From the NCBI GenBank assembly GCA_016800925.1, contig JABCPU010000045.1, positions 62,001-126,000 of the forward strand: 64,000 nt of DNA. Reading direction: 5' to 3'. The stretch is from Suillus spraguei (taxonomy: Eukaryota; Basidiomycota; Agaricomycetes; Boletales; Suillaceae). The notes below the pieces were generated by a model that was not told the origin of the DNA, made no database searches, and was given only the letters and a program-made list of their open reading frames with translations. The position numbers were made by a program, and so were the translations under genes. Shown in pieces: positions 24,603-35,269 of this stretch (positions within the stretch are counted from its first letter, which is position 1; each line of letters starts with the position of its first letter).

Positions 24603-26098
24603 ATGAGCGCATCAATGAGCCATGCAAATACTGTCAAGGTGCACAACCACACCGAGCATCATGGTGATGTTGCATTCATGCAGATCTATTCCGTTCCCGA
24701 GCATCTGGCCGCCACTCTTTTTCCCGCCTCAGATCTTCCCATCTCTGCATTCGTACAGTTTCCCATTCCATCTGTGACTTCCGCCCCTCAGGCTGTCCTG
24801 CCCAATACTATTCAGCAATACTTTTGTTTGGAACACCCGCACCCCAGCACAATTGATCATGCTCTCCTATCTTCGCTGCCAATCCCAACTGAGCCAATCA
24901 TTATGGCACTTGTGCGTGCGGCGCCAGAGGCTTGGAATGCTGGGAAGCGCTCTGTTATATATGCTCACACCGACTCAACTTATAGATACCCCTTCTGGCT
25001 AATTGCATTTTGGGATCGAATTGCAAAAGATATTATCCCTCCATTGATGAAATGGCAGGCAGCACATCGTTTTGTAGAGCAACAGTTGCATGCCTCACAG
25101 GCTAATTCATCAGTCGCATCTAACTTTCAAATGCATTTATCGATGCTTCCTTGGGAGGGTAATGTTTGTGGTTTCATGGATTACTCGCCTATCAGCAAGC
25201 TGGCACAATTTGCCTCGCGGAGCTGGCTCTGCGACAACAATATCAATTTTGCTCTTGAACTCATCCTTCGGCAAATCAAAAGTAGTATCATCCTTGCCCC
25301 ATTTTGCGACATTCTTCAAACCTACTTCACCAATAAACTCAGGACCACCTTCGAGGCACGTCACCATAAAGACTATTTTGGTGCAGACGATTGCTTGCAA
25401 CTTCGTGAGGTTGGGCAGGACATAGCCAATGGCATGAAGACTACCGAATGACTTGGTTTGTCCACTCCAACCACTGGCTATCTCTCGTTATCAACAGCTC
25501 AAGCCATCTGATTTACTTTGGAGACTCATTTGGACGTCACGAAGCTCCAGATTTGATTCATCACGCAGTTGAGTGGTGGCTTGCATTACACACATCTGTC
25601 TTGTTCGAATGGCAACCTCTCGCCTGCACTCGCCAACAAGATCGATATTCATGTGGTATACTTGCCATCAATGCCATTGCCCATCACTTTCTTCCGGAAT
25701 CTTATCCTCTCCTCTCATCCACTTGTGACGCACTAGATGGAGCTCAGATGCAGATTGGTGTGGCCGTCATTGATACCCACCTGCACACATTATCTGTGAG
25801 TAACGTTTGTGTCTTTTCACTATTGGTCACTCTTTGCTAACGCTACTTACAGCAGCTCAAATCTGGAGAAATCTTCTTACCCCAGCCACCATCTCACGCC
25901 GCTGACTTCGACAACTTCGATGATTTTGATGACACCAACAACAGCGACAATGACAGCATCACAGGGGAAACCATCAGCGAGTCCCTGCAGAAGTCCATCC
26001 ATAAGGCAGCTCCTGCTGCACCCAAGAATTCGCAGCCTGTCAGTGATCAAAAGAGCCCTAAAAAGCGCTTGTTTGTCATTCTGCACGCCAATGTATGA
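24603..26098 (+). CDS. Ulp1-like cysteine protease (C48), transposon-associated type
   Basis: SUMO-protease fold of peptidase family C48. The first frame (ATG 24,603 to 25,451) has no known motif but leads into the catalytic part in the next frame: SNHWLSLVIN (catalytic His near 25,472), YFGDSFGRHEA (Asp), and QQDRYSCGILAINA (Gln before, and nucleophile Cys), ending in THLHTLS. A GT-AG intron (about 25,795-25,854) joins to QLKSGEIFLPQPPSHAADFD, an acidic stretch and a Lys-rich C-terminus with stop at 26,098. The two frames overlap at ATGA (25,448), so a frameshift or missed small intron lies there. Such proteases accompany KDZ and other DNA transposons in basidiomycetes (established); no transposase is seen here. 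Confidence 0.75.
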
Positions 26099-26129
26099 GG
26101 TATTGAAATCCACAACCGATCTAGAATAT

Positions 26130-27288
26130 GCTCTATCTCCCATTCTTTGGCACTAAATGTGGTAGTGATGACGGGCTCTCGTGGATACTAAAGCTCTTGG
26201 GGGCTTTAAAGTTTTCCTCGTTAAAACTCAACCTCCGGATCAAGAAGAGACAGTTTGCGCAGGAGTCCACGAAGCAATTGGGGTTAGGGGGTGCATAGAC
26301 ATAAGGACATGACACCATCTGGGGGATAATGGACTGAATGTGGAGTGAAAGTCCTTTCGCGGAATCGGTCTCAATATCATCCTGAATCCTAGTAAGACCG
26401 TGAGCGTGACGTAAACGAGCCAAACATGTGAAAAACACTCACGACCGGACAAACACGAATGGCACTGTTTCTACGCAATGACCAAAACTTGCAGGCTTAC
26501 CGCGTGGAGTGCTCCGCAGCAGAGTGGTACCTTGTTTCTCCTTTGGCAGTAAATCACAATTGATGAGCATTTGATCTCGCCTCAATTGAGCTTTAGTCTT
26601 GCTAGATCTTACTTTACGAGTGGCTCCATTAAGACTTGATGAGATAGCAATGAGAGTTGCGCGAGTTGACTTTTGCGTAAACCACATATGTGAGTCACTG
26701 CAGGATGTGTCGGAAGGGGATGGAATCCATTTGGAGGTCCTCAACGAGGCGGCGGCAAAAAAACTGTGAATAAACACGCAATTGGGTAGAAATAGTTTTC
26801 CTCGTTTACCCCTGGAGGTGATGACCCTACAGCTGAAAACACCCAACTCAAAAGATCGTAGATCGTTTCGAGTCTTGGAAGGAAACTTCCTCGGTAGTTT
26901 ACTGTGAGGGATTCCTCGAGGAATATCTGCCTGTTCTCGCTGATAAAATGAAAAGTTTCAGCTTGAGCGCAACTTGAAGCCCAATAACAAGACTCACGCA
27001 AGTCTGATGATCATCTCAACAGTATCATTCAAGGTCCCTCGGGAGGTTTCGTCAACGTCGAATTTGTCAGGGTTTGCTTTGACCTTTTCCAGAAACATAA
27101 CTATCTAAGAGGAAATGAGCTTGTTGCACCCTACCCTACACTCGACTCACATCATGTTTGGCCCACGAGAACGATTGTAGTAGGCCTGTCGTATGGTTAA
27201 AAATCTGAGGGTGTTTTCCTGACGAAGTTTGCATGGTGGTATCAGCAGTGAATGATGTTACAGGCGGGTGGGGTGTGAGCGCCGCCAT
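26130..27288 (-). CDS. hypothetical protein, multi-exon, within the insertion
   Basis: Not recognised. ATG at 27,288 (MAALTPHPPVTSF). Exon 1 ends at AKHD; a GTGAGT intron leads to IVMFLEKVKANPDKF and a clean phase-matched intron joins EMIIRLA to ENRQIFLEESLTVNYRGSFL, then LETIYDLLSWVFS. After a probable 46-nt intron comes a Ser/Arg/Lys-rich exon (SLRTSKWIPSPSDT, then KVRSSKTKAQLRRDQML). A further intron with GTGAGT and a TACTAG acceptor leads to IQDDIETDSAKGLSLHIQ and a C-terminal exon that ends near 26,133. The first three exons are well supported by splice phase; the later ones are less sure. No domain is visible. Confidence 0.45.
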
Positions 27289-27300
27289 CCACCTCATTGA

Positions 27301-27357
27301 GGAATTTTGACTGCCAAATAATGGCAGTCGGTGCCATTATGTGGCAGTCAGAATTCC
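27301..27357. repeat. nested inverted repeat (hairpin within hairpin)
   Basis: Outer arms 27,301-27,316 and 27,342-27,357 (GGAATTTTGACTGCCA against its near-perfect complement, one mismatch). Inner arms 27,319-27,326 and 27,332-27,339 (TAATGGCA / TGCCATTA) enclose a 5-base loop. It lies 13 bases upstream of the minus-strand hypothetical gene start. Confidence 0.8.
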
Positions 27358-27498
27358 TTGTTAATCAGCGTCACTTCTATTCGAGGACACAGCAGAGAAA
27401 AAGAGCGGGACGAAACGGTTTATGAAGCACATCTATAACAAATGTATCATGTATGTAAACACTCGGTCTCGAGAGTCGAACGATAATGAAGTGCGAAC

Positions 27499-27930
27499 TT
27501 ATAGATATATGAAGATTGGTGAGTCTGCATAGTAGTCGACTCCATGGACCCGCGTTAAACCTTTTGAAATGAGTCTGGCTAGCATTCGGTTTCGCCGGTC
27601 TTCTCTTGCCTCCGAGCTGCAGCCGTACCTGTGCAACTTGTAGTACCCGAGCCACTGCTTGCCTGGCACAGCCCAGAAAGCGGCAAATAAACTGAAAGAC
27701 AAGCTTGCGTAATCAATGGATTGGATCCTCACATTCGTTGTGGGAGGTGAGTCAGTGACGTGTGGATGCTGGTGCTGCAGGCATAGACCCTGCTGCAGTG
27801 AAGTTGCCAAGTCCAATTTGGATGAGTTGCACGAGAAGGGCGTGTGTGGTGTCGTTGGGGTTTAGACTGAGGCTCGACTCCATGGCTGCAATAAAAGCCG
27901 TGCTGAGTCCGAATAAGCAACAGATGCGCT
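27499..27930 (-). pseudogene. fragment of a DUF6535-type membrane protein gene
   Basis: Minus-strand frames show LSTAFIAAMESSLSLNPND, TTHALLVQLIQIGLGNF, and in a shifted frame IDYASLSFSLFAAFWAVPGK followed by QWLGYYKLHRYGCSSEARED. The order AFI-E-S-L-P-DTT-LL-QI...LSFSLFAAFWAVPGKQWL...ER-DR-R resembles the DUF6535 domain, a membrane domain abundant in Agaricomycetes (from memory). The frame break and the loss of everything after the domain start mark it as a truncated pseudogene. Family assignment is tentative. Confidence 0.5.
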
Positions 27931-28459
27931 AGTACCTAGGGGTTCTAGTGCTTGCATGGATAATGATAAAGCCTGAGGAAGTCTTACGGCAATATAACTC
28001 TGTTAGTAGAAGAACTGCGGATATGGTAGGCCAGAGTGACACAGTCCTACAAGAGTTCTAACAGTTTGTGGGTAGCGTGTGGCATAGTACCGCAACAAGG
28101 GGTGTAGTGACTGGGAGATAATATCTATTATCGAAAATGCAAGAGCAGGTATGTGAACATACTAGGTGCTTATATAGGACATGGTCATCCTTGCGTTTTT
28201 ATTGAAACCAATTCGCAAAGCCACTGTTGGATTGGATGATTGACTGGACGATTGAATGACCAAACAGGTAGTTTGCCGCAAACTCAAAGTAGAAGTGCAA
28301 AATTACAATGCGACTGGAAAATAGTTACAGCACAATGATTGACGCGAAGTCATGTCACAAGATTTACACTATCCGAGATGCGATGGACGTGTGCTATCCC
28401 CGTCATACTTAGAGTACTGAGTCAGATATATGGACTAGATGGCATTACCGCTGACACAC
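27931..28459. other. gene-free stretch inside the insertion
   Basis: About 530 bases between the DUF6535-like fragment and the next minus-strand exons. Nothing was recognised. Confidence 0.4.
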
Positions 28460-29200
28460 TCACCGTCCGGATACAGATCCTTTAGGCGCACCTTTGATAT
28501 ATCTTCGTCCATCTGTTTCACCTGTTCCCTTCGGCTCAAGCACCAAAAATGTCCCATCGCTCAAGCAATTGCAGAAGTAAAAATCTCCCTTACAGGAAAA
28601 CACATAATCTTGAGTATCGGGATCTCGTAAAGTGTCCTTAATGGTGTCGGGGTTTGGCTCTCCGATGGCTGAACATAGTATCTGTTTGATTGCGGGACCA
28701 AAAATGTGGTCGGTCCAGCCTCCTCTGGGGACCTTGGGTGCCTCCTGTATTCAACAAGTCAGAAAGTCACTTGCAACCTCTGCAAAAGTCCTACATCAGG
28801 GACAGGATATCCCTACAAAGTGCAAGGGAGATCAACGATGAGATAACATATAATGAGTCGCGCACACTGACCTGGTTGCCCATGGAGTTCATGGACTCTT
28901 CCAGCTTCCCAGTTAGATCCGTGGTGCAAGTTCTGTCTATCGATGCGAGGGCCCCATAAAAATTCTGGGTAAATTTTGTCATGCAATAGCGCGAATCCTA
29001 CCTTAGAGGCAAAATCTCCCTATTTGGAGAGCGAGGCAAGTCAGTGACGAAATATTGACATACAGTAGTAGACTACACACCCCTGCCGAGCTCGTAGCAG
29101 AATTCAGCTGGCTAGTTGAATCCGTGAGTGCAAGTCATGTTAGGACCCCAGGTCAGTTCGAAGTAAATATTGTGCGATGGCGACATACTGTCATTGTGGG
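28460..29200 (-). CDS. hypothetical spliced gene fragment inside the insertion
   Basis: Not recognised. On the minus strand, consecutive open stretches with plausible splice sites read QLASQLNSATSSAG, GDFASK, NFYGALASIDRTCTTDLTGK, LEESMNSMGNQ and then a 90-codon exon EAPKVPRGGWTDHIFGPAIK, then DPDTQDYVFSCKGDFYFCNC and FLVLEPKGTGETDGRRYIKG. The last visible exon ends at a GTGAGT near 28,463, with no further exon found. It may be a captured gene fragment. The exon chain is my reconstruction; neither a start codon nor a stop codon is secure. Confidence 0.35.
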
Positions 29201-29317
29201 TAAATGAGGGCGCTTGTCTGTGAGAACCTGAGAGAGAGTCTTATATAAGTACTTACAGCGCCACATGGCGTCACCATTGTTTCACTCACTGATCGGATGG
29301 CTCCATAGGAGTCAAGC

Positions 29318-30262
29318 TTCATCGCGAGTGCATCCTCGGACAACACAGCGCGATTATGGAACCTCGACAACAACCAGCCCATCAGTTTGCCCCTCCACCA
29401 TGCAAGTTTTGTGGAATCTGTGTCGTTTTCAGCAGATGGAAAGCTACTGGCCACTGGTTGCGACGACAACAATACATACACTTGTGATATTTCTGCAATA
29501 TCAAAATAAGTTGGTCTCGACAAACTCCTGTTAGACCAGCATGATAAGTCGGTCATTGTACGTGATACTTTCGTCACAAATTTCATTGCATTGAATCATT
29601 TTCTAGGCTGATGCTACACGACATCCAGTCCGGCAGCCAATCAAGGTCTCTAGTCGGGTACACCAAGGATTCTTCGATGCCATACCACCTCGTGCTCACG
29701 TACGTCGTTCAGGTCTCATCTAAATTGTATTGTTTTCTTGACCTTGATGTTCTCAATCTTCTGCACAACTCGATCCCAACAACACACCATCACCCCGCAT
29801 TCTTCACTGGGTTCGAAATATTGTCTCCGCCAGTCCTGGTGGTGCAAAGATTGAGCTGCGCGAGCATCACTCAGCAGTCGTCGACGTTCCACATTGCCAG
29901 GCCAAACGTGTATGTCATTTTCGTCCTTCTCAAATGTTCAAACCCCATCTCATATCATACAAAGGAACGCATCAGCGAGAGAAAAGCGGAGGCCAATAAT
30001 CCCATCGAAATTGAAGAAACCTGCTGCAAGCACCTCATGCCCTCCTAATAGCAATTCCACACAATCCAGCAGCGCAGCTCAGGCTCAGTCCTTTGAGCAA
30101 CCACAGATTGCCGTCTTCACATCCACTGCATCTGCCCCCGTTCCTACTCCCCAAGCTACAACTTCACACACCAATCCTCGTGTGACGATAAAAAATGCTG
30201 GACGCTGGACTCGCTTTTGGTTGTTTTTTTGTTGTACCTCTCCGCAGTATACCCATGATTAA
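29318..30262 (+). pseudogene. WD-2, 3' fragment: last blades and tail of the split WD40 gene
   Basis: Homology resumes within blade 6 (ASSDNTARLWNLDNNQPIS) and runs through the last blade, where a TAA interrupts the ISAIVKEAGL motif near 29,507 (ISK then stop). The downstream tail exons are open: ATRHPVRQPIKVSSRVHQGF, the RILHWVRNIVSAG exon, RNASAREKRRPIIPSKLKK and the end AGRWTRFWLFFCCTSPQYTH. Together with 23,370-23,857 it is one inactivated gene. Confidence 0.85.
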
Positions 30263-30489
30263 AATTAACATATCTTATCCGCTTTATTATCCTTTACGAG
30301 AATCTTTCACTCGACTGCAAGGGAGACAGTCGTGTGTTCCATACTTTACATACCACGGTTGTTTCTAATCTTTAGTCGTTGCGGCTTCACTGGTTAGGAA
30401 AGGTGACCAAACACGAGTCATAGGTACTAGCGAAAGGGAAACACTTCCATTTGCGTGTTGTAGAAATGATACAAATGTAGAATGGGTCC

Positions 30490-31460
30490 GGTCACATCAA
30501 GTCCAATAATGTGGGTAGCAAATCAGTGCAATTCCAACACCGTTCCACGCTGTACACTTCCCAACCTGATAACAAGTCAGCGAATGAGTCTACTAAATCG
30601 ACGAAAACACTTGCCTATAAGCCGCCAATGCTTCTCAATACGTCTCGAAGACGCGACCTTCTCTCCAACTTCAGTACATGCAGGCGAAGTCAATTGAATC
30701 TTTGCGAGATCCCCTTTCACGCTCAGTACTCGTCCACCAGTCGATGTTGAACCAATGTTAGTCAGTAGGAGCTCGTTCTTGGCGAGTTCTAAGACTTTGT
30801 TTTAGTTCTTGTCCTCTGTGCGAACGCCCAGCAAACAACGGAGAAGGAACTAACTGATTTCAAGCTTTATATTCTCTTTGTAACACAATAGCATACAAAA
30901 ACCAAGGATGCTTACCAGTATAGACCTCTGGGAGCTCACCGACCGAACCCAGCACTTGACCAACAAGACGATCCGCTCTGCATAGCATAGTGTCGATCTT
31001 TTTCCTAACACCAATCAGCCCTCCCAGGATGCAAACTGCAGAATATTGTTCTCAGAGTGCAGAGACGCGATCTTGCTGAAAATCGGCTTGTACCAGTTCC
31101 GCCCTTGAGTTTTTTTTTCGTTATGACGTATCTTGACTTGTTGTCTACCTCCTACCCTCCTACCCGTAGGACACCTGTGAGAATAGAACCACCGGCAATA
31201 CCCCTTTCAGCTCATCGACCTCGGCATCAAGCTTGTTGACGTCAAATGAACGGACAACAGTAAAGCACTGCATAACCAAATTAATTGTAGCCTGGAAGGT
31301 TTGTGGTCGATGAGTTGCCTCAGATAAAGGAAAGCTACTTGCACACCTGTTTGATACTTCAGGTGAAAGTGACGTCAGCATCGTGATATCTATGACATCG
31401 TCCTGCTGTTCCTCTTCTTCTTCAGAGTGTGATGCTTCATGATGTCTTTGGAGGTATCTT
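30490..31460 (-). pseudogene. eIF2-gamma pseudogene B (G domain deleted)
   Basis: Convergent to WD-2. Recognisable parts: the C-terminal domain ([14 protein letters not shown] segment), [37 protein letters not shown], and the acidic N-terminal exon with EEEEEQQDDVIDITMLTSLS. The N-terminal exon is followed directly by the start of ATINL fused to the VVRSFDVN segment, so the whole GTPase domain is gone. Frameshifts and stops are frequent. Confidence 0.85.
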
Positions 31461-32025
31461 CACCTTACATTTCGTGCGATCAAGACAAAAGGTTGGCGCT
31501 TTTCAGTTTGACTCAAAAAAGTCCCAAATCTGGATCATGGATTCAAAATGTTTCTGGGGAGAAAGATGGAACGATCAGTGATTAAGACACTGTTGCACTG
31601 AGATCGTATCTTACGCATCAATGGATATCGAGCCCATCAGTGAGATGATAGGTGCCAACAGCGTCTCTGAGTGGCTGGGTAGAGAGAAGCAGGTTTATTG
31701 CAAGATAGCGGAGTAAGGCTCCATCGGAGAAGGTGGTAATATGACACATGGAGGTGTGCAGTAAGGTCGACGAAAGATGATTGGAACTGATAGTATATGC
31801 CTTGAGCGCTTCAGCTGCACAGCATATGATGTATAAGCTGTGAAGTGAACACGAGGACCATGTAAAATGTACGGTATCAAATTTCCAGTGCACTTTGACT
31901 TTGACCTGTACGACCATTGTGTCTTGGTGTCAACACATCGAGAACTGCAAAGAAACATATCGTCGTAAGTGATGATTTTGGACTCGTATGCGAAAGCTGA
32001 AATGATCTGCACGCAGTAGTTGATC
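31461..32025 (+). promoter_or_regulatory. 5' flank of WD-3 with putative 5'-UTR intron
   Basis: About 565 bases between the 5' end of pseudogene B and the WD-3 start. It contains the array-wide CGCTTCAGCTGCACAGC block near 31,806 and a candidate 5'-UTR intron from GTAAGT at 31,965 to the AG at 32,016 (or 32,019), just ahead of ATG 32,026. Confidence 0.5.
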
Positions 32026-32693
32026 ATGTCTTTACCCATGGTTGTGACCCAGGTGAAATCAACGATAACGCCACACCAGAAATTTGAGGGACACAGTCAT
32101 TTTGTCTGTGGTGCCATACACCTGCCAGGTGGACGACGGATAATGACTGGTTCACGCGACGGCTCATTGCGTGTATGGAATATGAAGAGTGGGAAACAGA
32201 TAGGAGATGACTGGAGGGATGGAGACAGTCAAGTGTGGACCATAGCGTTGTCTCCAGACGGGAAGAAAGTGGTTAGCGGGAGTATGGATGGTGAAGTGAG
32301 GTTGTGGAACATTGACACAACCAAAGTCATTGCGAAATGGATGGGGCATACAAAACAAGTGAGGTCTGTCTGCTGGAGCCAAGACGGTCAGCGAGTTATG
32401 AGCGGATCTAACGATGGGACCGCAAGACAATGGGATGTAGAGAACGAGGAGACGATCTTCCCACCAATCAAGACAGGGCATGAATACGTGGGCGCAGCCG
32501 TCTACTCGCCAGACATGACCATTTTTGCAACTGGCGGATACGAACAGCCTTGGAATTTCGCTGGAGATAACAAGTGCCCAATCAGAATCTGGGACGTAAA
32601 GACAGGCAAACTTGTTACAACTCTTGATGGACACACACATTGGGTGTTGTGCCTGACTTGGGCCCCAGATGGAAAAACACTTATCTCCGGGTC

Positions 32694-32706
32694 ATTCGAT
32701 CACTCG
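32694..32706. repeat. left target-site duplication of the LINE insertion
   Basis: ATTCGATCACTCG occurs here and again at 33,846-33,858 immediately after the poly(A), flanking the inserted fragment. The first A is shared with the poly(A) run on the right, so the secure length is 12. Confidence 0.92.
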
Positions 32707-33846
32707 GAGTAGGGGCAGCGGCCATTCTCATGCGAGACGGAGAGGTAAAAGACGAACTAAGGTTTTATCTGGGGAAGGATAGCGAGCACACGGTATATGA
32801 GGGAGAGCTAGTGGGGATGATTCTAGCGGTGGAGCTGATTAGAAGAGCAGGAGGGGGAGAATCAATGGCACTGGGGGTGGACAACCAGGCGGCAATTCGC
32901 GCAACGAAAGCATTCAATTCGCAACCCGGACATCACCTAATGGACACCTTTCACGACAGTCTCCGTGAAATCATCCCAGACAACAATGGCAAAAGGCTGG
33001 TGGTGAGATGGACGCCAGGCCATGTAGGAATACCGGGGAACGAGAAGGCAGATGAGAGGGCAAAAAGGGCAGCAAGGAAAGACGTCTCGGAGGGGAGACT
33101 TCTCCCAAAGTCTCTAAGGACGGCAGCGAAGGATCCCATCACGCTACCAATCAGCAAATCGTCCACACTCCAGCAGTTTCGAGAGCGAATCAAGGAAGAA
33201 GCAGCAAAGGTCATGCACCTTTCCCCCCGTTTCGCTGCCTTACAGACCATAGACCCAACCGCTCCGTCGAAACACTTCGCAGGACTCATTGATCAATTCC
33301 CGCGTCGTCACAGCTCGCTTCTCTTCCAGCTCAGAACAGGACACATTCCTCTCAACAAACACCTACACCGTATAGCGAAGTCAGAAACAGCAACATGCCA
33401 ACAATGCAACGAAGGAAACGAGTCAGTCCATCACTTCCTTCTCACCTGCCCAGCATACACCAGACAACGCAACATACTCAGACAAGAACTAGGAACGAGA
33501 GCGCACCATGTGAAGCACATTCTCAATGACGCTGAATGTCTAAAGTCACTGTTCACATTCATAGCCAAAACGAAAAGATTCGAGCCAACCTTCGGAGACG
33601 TATCACCACCAAAGGACAAGAACGACAAAAACAGCTAGACGCACCCCAATCCCTGTAACAACCCCCCCTTTCACCTTAAGCTGGTGTTAACGTCCGCGCC
33701 TCGGCCAGGACCATTGAACACGACCCAACATCCACGGACACGCACATATGCATCAATTAGAGTAAATACCGCATGTAATGTCTATCATAGGGCTCCGCCC
33801 CAACGGACACAAAACAAGGATTCAAAAAAAAAAAAAAAAAAAAAAA
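32707..33846 (+). mobile_element. 5'-truncated non-LTR retrotransposon (LINE) with RNase H domain
   Basis: Inserted fragment of 1,140 bases, open from its first base to a stop at 33,638, followed by a short 3' UTR and a 23-base poly(A) at 33,824-33,846. It encodes the C-terminal end of an ORF2-like protein. RNase H residues are visible in YEGELVGMILAVELIRRAGG (Glu), MALGVDNQAAIRA (Asp) and VVRWTPGHVGIPGNEKADER (His, Asp). A C-terminal Cys/His knuckle follows in TCQQCNEGNESVHHFLLTCP. The first catalytic Asp of RNase H and the whole reverse transcriptase are lost by 5' truncation. The target-site duplication and poly(A) are textbook marks of target-primed insertion. Confidence 0.93.
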
Positions 33847-33858
33847 TTCGATCACTCG
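33846..33858. repeat. right target-site duplication of the LINE insertion
   Basis: Second copy of the 12-13 base duplication after the poly(A). Reading through from here restores the WD40 frame. Confidence 0.92.
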
Positions 33859-35269
33859 ATCAGGACATGGAATACTACAACTTGGAAACAAATCGCACTG
33901 TTGGATGCGCACACTGGGTATGTCTTTGGAATTACAGTATCTCCAAATGGCCGCATTCTCGCAAGCGCATCTGAGGACAAGACAGCACGATTATGGAACC
34001 TCGACAACAACCAGCCCATCAGTTTACCACTCCACCATACATATACCGTGGAATCAGTGTCTTTTTCAGCAAATGGAAAGCTACTGGCCACTGGCTGCTG
34101 CGACAAAAATGCATACACATGGGATGTTTCTGCCATAGTGAAAGAAGCCGGTCTCGACAAACTTGTGTTGGACCAGCACGACAAGTCGGCAGTATGTAAC
34201 ACTTTCATCACAAATCTCATTACATTCAAACATTTTCTAGGCTGATACTGCACGACACCCAGTCCAGCCATTTGATCTCTCGGTATGCGACACTCTCAGG
34301 CTCATGATCAAAATCAAATCTCATTGCATTACCTATTTATTCCAGTCCGATGCCACACGACGTCCAGTCCGTCAGCCAATCAAGGTCTTCGGTGGGGTAC
34401 CCCAAGGTTTTTTTGATGACCTACCAGATCGCGCTCACGTACGTCGTCATGTCTATCCAGTTTTTTCTGACATCAATGTTCTCAGGTTTCTGCACAACAC
34501 CGCCTCCATCCTCGATCATGGGCATCGCGTGCAAGCACTCTTCGTGGTGGTTTTTCATCCTTATTCCGTCCCGCACACCCTAATACCCATGATGCGCCAT
34601 CCCAACCCCGCCATTTCCACTGGATTCAAAATCAACTCTCTGGCAGACCAAGCGGAGTAGCTATTGAGCTGCATGAGAATCCCTCAGCAGTCGTCGTTCC
34701 CCATTGCCAGGCCAAACCTGTATGTCTTTTTTGTCCTTCTCGAACATTCAAACCTCATCTCATACCACACAGAGGAATGCATTAGGAAGAGACAGGCGGA
34801 GGCCATTGAAATCTAAGAAACCTGCTGCAAGCACCTCACGTCTGCCTAATAGCAACACCACACAATCCAGCAGTGCAGTGCAACCTCAGTCCTCTCAGCA
34901 ACCCCAGGCTGCCATCTCTATGTCCTCCACGGCACCTGCCCCTGCCCCTGCTCCCCAAGCTACAACTTCACACACTAGTCCTCCTGTGACGATAAGCAAT
35001 GCTGGATGCTGGACTCGCTTCTGGCTGTTTTTCTGTTGTGCCTCTCTTGAGTATACCCGTGATTAACGATCTTTCCCTCCACCATCTGCAATGGACACAT
35101 AGTCGTTTATTCTACACTTTACATATCATGGTTATTTCCAATCTCGAACAAGTAATGCTTCACTCATTGACAAAGGCAGTGATCATTGTGAGTCAAACAT
35201 AAGTCATGGGTACTCACGAAATGGAAACACTTCCATTTACGTGCTGTAGAAATGATACAGATGTAGATC

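Larger units (their letters stand above)
23838..29317. mobile_element. 5.5-kb insertion that splits WD-2, carrying a Ulp1-like protease and gene fragments
   Basis: WD40 homology stops at about 23,836 and resumes at about 29,318, with the piece between blades 3 and 6 missing. The intervening DNA has no counterpart in any other array unit. It holds a Ulp1-type C48 protease (plus), two unrecognised spliced minus-strand genes and a DUF6535-like fragment (minus). I found no target-site duplication or clear terminal inverted repeats, so this could be a composite of several events with a deletion rather than one element. Confidence 0.55.
32026..35066 (+). pseudogene. WD-3: WD40 gene interrupted by a LINE insertion
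   Basis: ATG 32,026 (MSLPMVVTQVKSTITPHQKF). Blades 1-5 are open: CGAIHLPGGRRIMTGSRDGS, RLWNIDTTKVIAKWMGHTKQ, IRIWDVKTGKLVTTLDGHTH. The frame then runs into a 1.14-kb LINE fragment at 32,707 after SGSFDHS and stops. Beyond it (33,847) the frame resumes exactly with IRTWNTTTWKQIALLDAHTG and continues to VSAIVKEAGLDKLVLDQHD. An extra exon (ADTARHPVQPFDLS, 34,243-34,282), then SDATRRPVRQPIKVFGGVPQ, FHWIQNQLSGRPSG and RNALGRDRRRPLKSKK lead to AGCWTRFWLFFCCASLEYTR. Without the insertion the gene would be intact, so inactivation is recent. Confidence 0.85.

Noticed and set aside
27301..27357. Helitron 3' end (hairpin)
   Set aside because: No CTRR follows within the expected distance on either strand and no Rep/helicase sequence is present.
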